Under the pieces are notes generated by a model, which ran no database searches, was not told the origin of the DNA, and saw nothing but the letters and a program-made list of their open reading frames with translations. A DNA stretch of 64,000 bases from Pseudomonas sp. KNUC1026 (lineage in GTDB: Bacteria > Pseudomonadota > Gammaproteobacteria > Pseudomonadales > Pseudomonadaceae): positions 62,001 to 126,000 of the forward strand of contig NZ_CP087138.1 of the NCBI RefSeq assembly GCF_021650705.1, in the 5' to 3' direction. Made by a program: the position numbers and the translations under genes. Positions 28,282 to 36,666 of the stretch are shown here, in pieces (the first letter of the stretch is position 1; each line of letters starts with the position of its first letter).

Positions 28282-29298
28282 TCAAAGGGCACGGTCTTCG
28301 AAGAACTCTCGCTCCAGCAACAGCAACGCGGCCCTTTTGTGCTTGAACTGGATGTTCTTCAGGTGCCCAAAACCCTGCGACTTGAGAAAGTCGATCTGCC
28401 GCGTGTGGTCTATGCGCGGCTCGCCGAGGATGCGCTGGGTGCGCGCGTCGTCGAGGAACATGTAGTGCATCAATGAGTTGAACCAGGCCTTGAGCTTGCC
28501 GGCGCCCTGGTGCTTGCTCTCGCCGATCACCACGTGCCAGCCACGGTCGAAATCGCCGGCGTCGTAGTAAGGCGCGATGCGGTCTTCCTTGCACCAGTAC
28601 AGCTCGAAGTAGGCGAACGGTTCATCGTCGAAGCAGCCGATCAGCGGGTGCACGCGCCGGTCGGCGAGCATCTCGCCCAGGTACTGGGCGTGTTCTTCGA
28701 GGCTGCCGGTCTGTTCCCAGAAATAGGCGACCTGCTCCAGGTTCATCCACTTGTTGAAGGCTTGCAGGTCGCGGTCGACGTCCACGGTGCGCAGGCTGAA
28801 GGTGGCATTGAGGCCCGGCAGGTGGCGGCGGTACACCTCGCCCGCCGGCAGCGGCGGCCGGCGCGGGTGGCGTTTTTCGCCGCTGAACACCCAGGCCGGC
28901 GCGGTGTGGCCGCTGGCAGGTGCGGTGAGCCAGGGCAGTGGGTGCTGCCAGAAGCTGGCGCGGCTGGCGTGCAGCTCGAAGGTGCCGGGGCGCAACGGGA
29001 TGAAGTGGTCGATCACCCCCAGGCGCGCGGCCTCCACCGCGAAGGCTTCGCTGGCAGCGGTTTCAAGCACCAGGTGGGCGAGCTTCTTGCGCCGCGCGAA
29101 GCGGCTGCCCAGCAGTGCCAGCAACGCCTGGGCCGGGAAGCCTTCCGGTAACGCAGCCAGGTGCAGGCGGCCGCCTTCTTCGTGAAACGCCAGCGGCGCC
29201 AGGCCGCTGACCTGCAATTGGCCGGCACCTTCGGCGGTGTCGACGACATGGGCGTGCTGGCCGGCGCCGAGCGCCAGGGTGAACAGGGGAGCGGTCAT
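28282..29298 (-). CDS. IucB/PvdYII-type N-hydroxyornithine acetyltransferase
   Basis: 338 residues. The C-terminal half (~150-335) is a siderophore-type GNAT (Acetyltransf_8/IucB family), with WHVVIGESKHQGAGKLKAWF around residues 245-265 for acetyl-CoA binding and LGEPRIDHTRQIDFLKSQGF. The N-terminal third is the variable extension common in these enzymes. Expected reaction: acetyl-CoA plus N5-hydroxyornithine (from PvdA) gives N5-acetyl-N5-hydroxyornithine, a bidentate hydroxamate. It lies between pvdO and pvdA on the same strand with short gaps, so co-transcription is likely. A formyltransferase (PvdF) is not seen in the window, which agrees with an acetyl rather than a formyl hydroxamate. 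The gene symbol is left open because PvdYII naming depends on the strain. Confidence 0.85.
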   Translation of the reverse strand: MTAPLFTLALGAGQHAHVVDTAEGAGQLQVSGLAPLAFHEEGGRLHLAALPEGFPAQALLALLGSRFARRKKLAHLVLETAASEAFAVEAARLGVIDHFIPLRPGTFELHASRASFWQHPLPWLTAPASGHTAPAWVFSGEKRHPRRPPLPAGEVYRRHLPGLNATFSLRTVDVDRDLQAFNKWMNLEQVAYFWEQTGSLEEHAQYLGEMLADRRVHPLIGCFDDEPFAYFELYWCKEDRIAPYYDAGDFDRGWHVVIGESKHQGAGKLKAWFNSLMHYMFLDDARTQRILGEPRIDHTRQIDFLKSQGFGHLKNIQFKHKRAALLLLEREFFEDRAL

Positions 29299-29325
29299 GG
29301 GCGTGTCCAGTGGGCAGGTGATCGG

Positions 29326-30189
29326 TCAGAGCTCGCGGGCGACGCGAAAGCCCAGGAAGTCGCCGCGCACGGTCTTGTAGCGGCCGTTGCGGTTGCCGGA
29401 GCGCGAGAAGATCGGCGGCTCGCCCCAGTCGTTGCCACGCATGATCGCGCGGTCGCACTGCGGGTCGGTGATCCAGGCGCTGCCGTCGCTGGGGGCGCCG
29501 TCGTAGTCGTCGGTTTCGCAGTCGGCGGTCCATTCGTAGACGTTGCCGTGCATGTCGTACATGCCGAAGGCATTGGGCGGGTAGCTGCCGACCGGGGCGC
29601 TGTAGGTGTAGCCGTCCTTGGGCCCGTAGGTGTTGGCGTGCTGGTTGATCTCGTACTTGCCCTTCTCGTCGAAGTCGAACGGGAAGGCACCGGTGGAGCC
29701 GGCGCGTGCGGCGTACTCACGCTCGGCCTCGCTCACCAGGCGGTAGGGCTTGCCGGTGGTCTTGGCCAGCCACCTGGCGTAATCGCCGGCTTCGAACCAG
29801 TCGATGCACACCGCCGGCTGGCGCGGGCCTTGCGGGTAGCTGGGCTTGCTCGCCTCGCACCAGCGGCCGGGGCGGGTGTCGCCACTCTTGATCACGGTGC
29901 CGGTGGCCTTGACGTAGGCGCTCAGCTCGCCGGCGGTGACGGTGTAACGGCTCATGGCGAAGGGCCTGGCGAAGGTGACGGTGTGCTGCGGGCCCTCATC
30001 GTCCTGGCGGCCCAGTTCGTTCCTGGGCGTGCCCATCAGGTAGCTGCCGGCAGGCAGCACGACCATCTCCGGGCAGTCCTTGCAATCCTTGAAGACGGTG
30101 CCGGGTTTCGGCTCCGGTGTATCGGCATGGGCTGCACCGCTGGCCAGGGCCAGCAGGGCGAAGGGGGTGAGCAGGGCAGTCAAGCGCAT
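29326..30189 (-). CDS. pvdO: Pyoverdine maturation protein PvdO (FGE-sulfatase fold)
   Basis: 287 residues with a Sec signal peptide (1-22, ending in AAHA), so periplasmic. The rest is a formylglycine-generating-enzyme-like domain (MVVLPAGSYLMG near 43, VNEAEREYAARAG-like VSEAEREYAARAG, closing RGDFLGFRVARE). In fluorescent pseudomonads PvdO completes the oxidation of dihydropyoverdine to the fluorescent chromophore. The gene starts 24 nt after the pvdN stop and is 27 nt from the acetyltransferase start, so pvdM-N-O and the acetyltransferase form one transcription unit. Confidence 0.92.
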   Translation of the reverse strand: MRLTALLTPFALLALASGAAHADTPEPKPGTVFKDCKDCPEMVVLPAGSYLMGTPRNELGRQDDEGPQHTVTFARPFAMSRYTVTAGELSAYVKATGTVIKSGDTRPGRWCEASKPSYPQGPRQPAVCIDWFEAGDYARWLAKTTGKPYRLVSEAEREYAARAGSTGAFPFDFDEKGKYEINQHANTYGPKDGYTYSAPVGSYPPNAFGMYDMHGNVYEWTADCETDDYDGAPSDGSAWITDPQCDRAIMRGNDWGEPPIFSRSGNRNGRYKTVRGDFLGFRVAREL

Positions 30190-30212
30190 GGGGGCTCCGT
30201 ATCAGCGAATGG

Positions 30213-31490
30213 TCAGGCGCGGTAGCGCTGAGCGAGCAGCGCCACCACCTGGTCGATCTGGGCTTCGGTGTTGAGCAGGCCGGGGGCCAGGCGCACCACA
30301 GGGCCGGCGTCGCGGTCCACCGCGTCGGTGATCACGCGGTTTTTCAACAGCCACGCGGCCACTTCGTCCTGGTCCTGGCCTTTGAGGCGGAAAAACGTGA
30401 ACCCGGCTGACAGCTCAGGGCTCAGCGGCGTGACCAGCTCCATGTTGGCCAGGGTCCCCAGGCGCTGCTTGCAGTAGCGGTTGAGCTGATGAATGCGCGC
30501 CTGCACCCGCGCCTTGCCCAATTGCAGGTGCAGCTCGAACGCCTTGGCCAGCGCCCAGCGGTGCTCGAAGGCGTGGTAGCCGCCGGGGCTCAGGGTGGTG
30601 CCGAAATTCTCCGGCTCGTCGAAGGTGGCCAGGGTCGGGCTGATATCGTCCAGCGTCTCTTTTGCGCTGCAGACGATGCCGGTGCCGCGCGGTCCGAACA
30701 TCCACTTGTGGGTGCCGGCGATGAAGAAGTCGCAGTTCAGGTCAGCGAAGTTGGCATCTTCCACGCCGAAGCCGTGCACGCCGTCGACCACGAACAGGAT
30801 GCGCTCCTGTGGCGTGCGGCCGTTGTTCTGCTGGGTGATCCAGCGGCCGATCTCGCCGATGGGCAACTTCACGCCGCTGCCGGAGTGTACCCAGGTGAGG
30901 CCTATCACCCGGGTTTCGGGGCGCAGGTTGCTGGCGATATTGGCGAAGATCTCTTCGCGGCTGGCGCTATGCGCATCCTTGAACAGCTCGATGCGCCGCA
31001 CCGGCGTGCCGTCGCGTTCGTGGCGGAAGTTCATCGCGGCCTTGGCGGCGCTGTGCTCGTGCACGCTGCTGAGGATTTCCTGCCCCGGCGCGATGTGAAT
31101 GCCGGCGTAGACCATCCCCAACCCTTGGGTCGTGCTCTCGGTGAGCGCCACCTGGCCGGGCTTGGCGTTCAGGTAGCGGCCGGCCCATTCGCGCACGTTG
31201 TGCTCGTTTTTCGGGCCGATCTGCAGGTCCCAGTCCATCATCAGGCCGGGGTTGGCGTCGAGCTGGGCGCGGTAGCCCGCGATGGCGTCGCGCACCACTT
31301 TGGGGTGCGAGGTCACCAGGAAGTTGGCCATGTGCAGGTAACCGGGCGCCAGCTCGAACTGCTGGCGAAAGCTTGCCCATTCATCGCTGCCGGCGCTGGC
31401 TGTGGCGGCACCGGCGGGCAGGGCGCTGGCCAGCGGCAGGCCGGCCGCCAGCACGCCGGCGCATTTGAGAAAGTCGCGGCGCCCGCTCAC
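30213..31490 (-). CDS. pvdN: Tat-exported PLP enzyme PvdN
   Basis: 425 residues starting with GTG; the start overlaps the pvdM stop (GTGA). A twin-arginine signal RRDFLK sits at residues 4-9 with cleavage near ASALPAGA, fitting periplasmic export of a folded cofactor protein. The body is an aspartate-aminotransferase-fold (class V) PLP enzyme, with the Schiff-base lysine in AGTHKWMFGPRGTG and DGVHGFG before it. Known role: oxidative decarboxylation of the chromophore-side glutamate to the succinamide side chain of pyoverdine. The length and Tat motif are standard for PvdN and the frame is intact. Confidence 0.94.
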   Translation of the reverse strand: MSGRRDFLKCAGVLAAGLPLASALPAGAATASAGSDEWASFRQQFELAPGYLHMANFLVTSHPKVVRDAIAGYRAQLDANPGLMMDWDLQIGPKNEHNVREWAGRYLNAKPGQVALTESTTQGLGMVYAGIHIAPGQEILSSVHEHSAAKAAMNFRHERDGTPVRRIELFKDAHSASREEIFANIASNLRPETRVIGLTWVHSGSGVKLPIGEIGRWITQQNNGRTPQERILFVVDGVHGFGVEDANFADLNCDFFIAGTHKWMFGPRGTGIVCSAKETLDDISPTLATFDEPENFGTTLSPGGYHAFEHRWALAKAFELHLQLGKARVQARIHQLNRYCKQRLGTLANMELVTPLSPELSAGFTFFRLKGQDQDEVAAWLLKNRVITDAVDRDAGPVVRLAPGLLNTEAQIDQVVALLAQRYRA

Positions 31491-32840
31491 GGCTGGCGCT
31501 CCTGCGGCGTGGTCGCGCTGCGCTGCACTTGCTCCCAGACCCGCAGGAAGTTGCCGCCCCAGAGCTTGGCGATGTCTTCGTCGGAGAAGCCACGCTGGAT
31601 CAGCTCGGCGGTCACGTTGCGGGTTTCGCTCACGTCGTTCCAGCCGTCGATGCCACCGCCGTCGTTGAAGTCCGAACTGATGGCGACGTGGTCGATGCCG
31701 ATTTTCTTGACCGTGTACTCGATGGCGTCGCCCAATTCCTTGAGGCCAGCGCGTGGTTCTTCATCGAGGATGCCGTACAGGCGTTTGGCGTACTGGCCGA
31801 AGCGCTGCTCGGGCCAGATGGAAAACACCGGGTCCGCCGGCATGCTGGCCTGGCCGAGGTTCTGCACGGCTGGCAGCTCGAATTCGGCGCGCATCTGGTT
31901 GACCTTTGCCAGCGTCTGCTCGCTGAACGGCTTGAGCTGCGAGGAGAAGCCAACGATGCTCACCAGCCCGCCGGTGGCCGCCACCTCGCGCATTTCCTTG
32001 TCGGTGAGGTTGCGCGGCAGGTCCACCAGGCTGCGCACCGCCGAGTGCGAGGCGATCACCGGGGCCTTGCTCAACTGGGTGACCTGCTCCAGCGCCAGGG
32101 TCGACATTTGCGAGACGTCGATCACCACGCCCAGGGCATTCAGGCGCTGCACCGCCTGCCGCCCCAGCGGCGAGAGGCCGCCGTGCTCGTCGGGCGAGTC
32201 GCCAAAGAACGGCATCGGCCGCGAGGAGTCGGCAAAGGCGTTGTTGCCCACGTAGCTGAAGCCGAACACACGCATGCCGCGGGCCGCCCAGTCGTCGAGC
32301 TTGTCCACGCTCTCGCCGAGCGGGTAGGCGTTGAGCATGCTGATCACGATGGCGAACTTGCCCTCGTGCGCCAGCCGGCGGAAGTCGTCGGGGTGTAGGC
32401 AATGCCGGCCTGGTTTGGGTAATCGCGTGCGATGCCGGTGATGATGCGGTAGCGCGCTTCCTGCTCGGCTGCGGCCGCCTCGACGAAGCCGGCGTTGGGC
32501 GGTGCGGGGCGTTGGGGCCGATCCAGAAGTCCGGCCAGGCGAAGATGGCGATGGCCGCGCCGCTCAGGCGGCCCTTGGCGGCCTTTGGGAGGTCGAATTG
32601 GGTGGGGCCATCAACGTTGGCCTCCTGGCCGTCGCTGCCGTAATCCAGCGGCACGTCCATGTGGGTATCAATCGCCAGGATGCGCTCCTGCAAGGCCTCG
32701 GCGCGCCGCTGCACGTCCGATGAGTAGGGGGCGAGCGGCCGCAGCCAGTACCAGCCTGCGGCAGCGGTGGCGGCGGCCAGCACCAGCAAGGCGGCGATTG
32801 CGATCAGTAACTTGGTGTTGGCCAGGCGCAGTTTTTTCAT
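31487..32840 (-). CDS. pvdM: Membrane dipeptidase-like PvdM (two one-base gaps)
   Basis: Reconstructed as ~451 residues, close to known PvdM (448 in PAO1, recalled). The N-terminus MKKLRLANTK leads into a membrane anchor (about 10-32). The renal-dipeptidase fold follows, with zinc motif IDTHMDVP and later VASHSAVRS and ISSDFNDGG. PvdM is periplasmic and needed for the PvdP-catalysed oxidation of ferribactin to dihydropyoverdine. The frame breaks at 32497-32499 (three G for an expected four) and again at 32390-32393 (four for five). Restoring one base at each gives a continuous family match (PNAGFVEAAAAEQEAR, then YTPDDFRRLAHEGKF). Taken literally only the part from 32347 on would be translated. 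It leads the pvdMNO unit and has its own exact PvdS-type promoter. Confidence 0.88.
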
Positions 32841-32892
32841 CGGTTTCCCACGTGCACGGGTGCCGGCCGGTGGCCGGGCGATTGCAGGGGAG

Positions 32893-32916
32893 ACGAGCGC
32901 GGCTGCGTTGGATTTA
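32893..32916 (-). promoter_or_regulatory. PvdS-type promoter (IS box) of pvdM
   Basis: On the - strand it reads TAAAT-N16-CGT exactly, the -35/-10 form recognised by the sigma factor PvdS. The CGT lies 52 nt before the pvdM ATG. It is one half of a divergent promoter pair with the pvdP box, only 15 bp apart. Confidence 0.85.
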
Positions 32917-32931
32917 ACCGCGCGGCGACGA

Positions 32932-32955
32932 TAAATCCCGGGTGCGTGTGTTCGT
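32932..32955 (+). promoter_or_regulatory. PvdS-type promoter (IS box) of pvdP
   Basis: An exact TAAAT-N16-CGT on the + strand. The CGT is 32 nt before the pvdP ATG at 32988, leaving a leader of about 25 nt and excluding starts further upstream. Confidence 0.88.
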
Positions 32956-32987
32956 TCTCGCAGGAGTGGTTTCAGGCAGGCGAATGC

Positions 32988-34591
32988 ATGACGTTTTCTC
33001 GGCGAGGTTTTGTAGCGGGCTTGGCAGCGGTGGGCGCGGTGGCGCTGCCGGTGGCGGGCTATCGCGCCTATCGGCAGCACCAGGAAAAGGAGCAGGCCGA
33101 GCTTGCCTCCGATGAGCCCGGCACACCGGTGCCGGTACTGGAAGAGGCGCTGCTGGCCGATCGCCTGGGCGGCATCTGGGACGTGCGCGTGCTGGCCGGC
33201 ACCTTGCCGGGGCTGAACCTCGACGGCGCACAATTGCTGCTCGACGCAGGCCCCGGCGCCCGCACCGTGCGCGGCGTGCTTGGGCATGCCCCTTGGCAGG
33301 CGGCGTTGCAGGTGTTCGCCCAGCTCGATACCGAAGCGGCGCCCCGGCTGCGGCTGGCCCTGGCCGATGGCGCTGGCACACGCTACGAATGCGAGGCGGT
33401 CTTCGACGAGATCTGGGGCGTGTGGAGCAGTGGCGGCGGCAAGGCCACGCTCACTGCGCGCATCCGCCCGGCCGGCGTGCAGGTAGGCGAGTCCACTAAG
33501 GCGCTGGAGGTGCTGTTCATCCGCCGGCCTTTCGTGCCGGGCCGTGAACGCTTGCCCTTCACCGCCGAGCTGCACACGCGGCTGGTGTCGCCGGGCATGC
33601 GCCTGTTCCACCAGGTGTGGCACGCCGGCCGCGACCGCTGGCACAAGATGGGCAGCGAGCGCCAGCAAGGCGTGCGCGCGCTGGGCTGGCAGCCTGGGCC
33701 GCTCGGCCATGAGCGCGACGCGCGCGGCAAGCACCGCCACCGCAACGGCTCGGGCGAAGACTTTCTCTACATGCACCGGCACATGCTGATGCAGGCGCGC
33801 AGCCTGCAACCATTGCCGTCCTGGCCCAGCCTGCCCGCGCCACGGCCGTACCTGGGCCACGGCGAGCAGGCGTTCGCCGACTACGTCGACAACCGCAACG
33901 GGTTCTCCGTGCCGCCGCCGTGGGAGGCGGAGGACGATGAGCCGTTCAACCAATGGCTGCACTACATCAAGAGCAGCGACGGTTACTTCGCCAACTTCCA
34001 GCTGTGGGAAGCCCGCTACCGCGACCCGGATTACCTGGCCACGCTGTGCCTGGGCGAGTTCGGCTCACGCATCGAGCTGGGCATCCACGACTGGCTGCAC
34101 ATGCGCTGGGCGGGCCTGCCGCGCGACCCCACCAGTGGGCTGCCGATGGCCTATGCCAGGCGCCCCGACGACTTCGCCGAGCGCTGGTTCGACGCCGGCA
34201 ACGATTACCTGGGCGACCCGTTTTCCTCCCATGTGAACCCGGTGTTCTGGCGTTTCCATGGCTGGATCGACGACCGCCTGGACGACTGGTTCATGGCCCA
34301 CGAGCGGGCACACCCCGGCGAGGTGAAGCGCCAGGTGGTCGGCGGGGTGAGCTGGTTCGCCCCCGGCCGCTGGGTGCAGGTCGCCGAACCCTGGCTGGGG
34401 CCTGCGGTGGGCGGTTGCGGCGCGTGGGGGCGCGGCAACCTGACGCTGCCGGGCATTTCGACATCGAGACCATGAAACTGGTGGCGCGGATCATCTTCGG
34501 CGAAGACGCCGAGCTTGCCCGCCTGCAACCACGCATTGCGCGCCGGCCCTGGTATGGCCGCCACCTGGCGGCGGGGGCGGCGCGCCTCTAG
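32988..34591 (+). CDS. pvdP: Pyoverdine tyrosinase PvdP (one-base gap near the end)
   Basis: About 535 residues after reconstruction. The start MTFSRRGFVAG carries a twin-arginine signal (SRRGFV, residues 4-9), so the protein is exported folded. Tyrosinase copper ligands are visible: HRHMLMQAR in the first site and SSHVNPVFWRFHGWIDDRLDDW (H-x3-F-x3-H form) in the second. PvdP oxidises ferribactin and closes the dihydroxyquinoline ring. The frame breaks at 34451-34453 (three G, four expected). After the repair the tail HFDIETMKLVARIIFGEDAE ends at 34591; unrepaired it would run 24 nt with wrong residues to 34475. Divergent from pvdM and followed 27 nt later by the SCP2-JmjC gene. The start is fixed by the promoter box at 32932. 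Confidence 0.93.
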
Positions 34592-34618
34592 GCATCATCC
34601 TATCGGGGAGAAACGACC

Positions 34619-35754
34619 ATGCAGATGCAAGCGGTATTGCACCGCCTGTTCAGCGGCGCCCAGGCCGTGGGCGCGCAGGGGGTGTTCCAGTTCGTGTTCA
34701 GCGGCCAGGACCGCGTCTGGGCGTCGGTGGGGAGCAGGTGGTGCTGGAGACCGGCCTGCACCCGGCGGCGGACGTGACCATCGAGCTTGCCACCGAGCAC
34801 TTCATCGGGATTCTGGAAGGCGAAGAGGACGTCGAAGACCTGTTCGCCAGCGGGCACCTGAAGATCAGCGGGCAGATGGGCCTGGCCACGTTACTGCCGC
34901 AGATGATCAGCGCAGCCCAACGGGGTGAAGAGGCCGCACCAGTGAAAGCCAAGGACCAGCGCTACCCGGCGCCCGAGCGCGAGGCCGACCGTGTGTCGCA
35001 GGCCCAGCCCTGGTTCGAAGCGGTGGAGCGCTGCCCGCACAGCGAGATGAGCGTGGCGCGCTTTCGCGAGCATTACCTGCCGATTGGCAAGCCGGTGATC
35101 ATCACTGGCGCGCTGGGGAGCTGGCCGCTGTTCAACATGACGCTTGAAGAGTCGGCCGCGCACTTCGGCGACGTGCAAGGCATCAGCCGCCACGGTGACT
35201 ACGTCAGCAAGACGTTCTCCAGTGACCGGGACTTTCGCCAGGGGTCGATGGCCGAGTTCATCCGGCAACTGGATGCGCCGGCCGAACCCGGCAATGACGC
35301 ACGCCCGGCGTACATGGGCAACAACGCGGTACCGGCACAGCTGATGGAGCACATCCGCCTGCCGGAGTACTTCGACGAGGCGTTGTACATCAAACCGCGC
35401 ATCTGGATCGGGCCCAAGGGCACGCTCACGCCGTTGCACCGGGACGATTCGGACAACCTGTTCGCCCAGGTCTGGGGGCAGAAGTCGTTCATCCTGGCCG
35501 CGCCTCATCACCGTGAGGCGCTGGGTACCTGGTCGACCTCGGTCGATGGCGGGCTGGAGGGCTGTGCTTTCAACCCGGATGCGCCGGATTACGAGGTATT
35601 CCCGGCTGCGCGAGAGGTGACGTTCTACCGGATCGTGCTGCAGGCGGGGGACCTGTTGTTCCTGCCGGATGGGTGGTTTCACCAGGTGGAGTCGGTGACC
35701 ACGTCGTTGTCGGTGAATTTCTGGGTGACCTGCGGGCGCGGGTGGTCTGCCTAG
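34619..35754 (+). CDS. SCP2 lipid-binding domain fused to a JmjC/cupin_8 oxygenase (one-base gap)
   Basis: About 378 residues after restoring one G in the run 34729-34732 (four, five expected). A GGGGAG ribosome site precedes the ATG. Residues ~1-105 look like an SCP2 sterol-carrier fold (MQMQAVLHRLFSGAQ, VTIELATEHFIGILEGEED, GHLKISGQMGLATLL). A disordered linker follows, then a cupin_8/JmjC domain (~130-378): GKPVIITGALGSWPL, an iron-binding PLHRDDSDNLFAQVWGQK (His and Asp), and a distal His in FLPDGWFHQVES. Such enzymes are Fe(II)/2-oxoglutarate hydroxylases. No signal peptide is seen, so it is cytosolic. Its place 27 nt after pvdP puts it under the PvdS promoter. The substrate is unknown; an acyl-ferribactin intermediate is an attractive idea, but nothing in the sequence proves it. 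Confidence 0.82.
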
Positions 35755-35789
35755 CGGATTGTCAGATGACCTGTATTGCCGAATTCCAG

Positions 35790-36650
35790 GTGGGAGGCCG
35801 GCTTGCCGGGCGACGGGGGGCTTGTCGCGCGGCAAGCCGCCCTCCCACTTTGTAATCAGCCAGATTCTTCAGGGTCGGCACAGATCAAATTGTGGGAGGC
35901 CGGCTTGCCGGGCGATGGGGGCTTGTCGCGCGGCAAGCCGCCCTGCCACTTTGTGATCAGCCGAGTTTTTCAGGATCAGCACAGTTCAAATTGTGGGAGG
36001 CCGGCTTGCCGGGCGATGGGACTTGTCGCGCGGCAAGCCGCCCGCCCACTTTGTGATCTGCATGATTCTTCAGGGTCAGCACAGTTCAAATTGTGGGAGG
36101 CCGGCTTGCCGGGCGATGGGACTTGTCGCGCGGCAAGCCGCCCGCCCACTTTGTGATCTGCCTGTTTCTTCAGGGTCAGCACAGTTCGAGTTGTGGGAGG
36201 CCGGCTTGCCGGGCGATTGGGCTTGTCGCGCGGCAAGCCGCCCTCCCACTTTGGGATCAGCCGGATTCTTCAGGGTCAGCACAGTTCAAAGTGTGGGAGG
36301 CCGGCTTGCCGGGCGATGGGGCTTGTCGCGCGGCAAGCCGCCCTCCCACTTTGGGATCAGCCGGATTCTTCAGGGTCAGCACAGTTCAAAGTGTGGGTGG
36401 CCGGCTTGCCGGGCGATGGGGCTTGTCGCGCGGCAAGCCGCCCTCCCACTTTGTGATCTGCATGATTCTTCAGGGTCAGCACAGTTCAAATCGTGGGAGG
36501 CCGGCTTGCCGGGCGATGGGGGCTTGTCGCGCGGCAAGCCGCCCTCCCACTTTGTGATCTGCATGATTCTTCAGGGTCAGCACAGATCAAATTGTGGGAG
36601 GCCGGCTTGCCGGGCGATGGGACTTGTCGCGCGGCAAGCCGCCCGCCCAC
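35790..36650. repeat. Tandem array of nine ~100-bp palindromic (BIME/REP-like) units
   Basis: Units begin at about 35790, 35892, 35993, 36093, 36193, 36293, 36393, 36493 and 36594. Each has two facing palindromic parts (GTGGGAGGCCGGCTTGCCGG ... GTCGCGCGGCAAGCCGCCC) and a conserved linker containing TTCAGGGTCAGCACAG. The array fills the 912-bp space between the convergent SCP2-JmjC and pvdE genes. Several frames stay open across it, encoding repeats like GGRLAGRWGLSRGKPP; these are by-products of the repeat. Likely role: transcription end, mRNA stabilisation or a RAYT-mobilised element. Confidence 0.9.
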
Positions 36651-36666
36651 TCGCTACTGCCAGGCG

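Noticed and set aside
30489..32255. 588-codon + strand frame opposite pvdN/pvdM
   Set aside because: Composition is shadow-like and it spans two unrelated well-supported genes.
35790..36650. CRISPR array
   Set aside because: The period of about 100 bp is regular, but the parts between palindromes are near-identical rather than unique spacers, the repeats are long inverted pairs and no cas genes are near.
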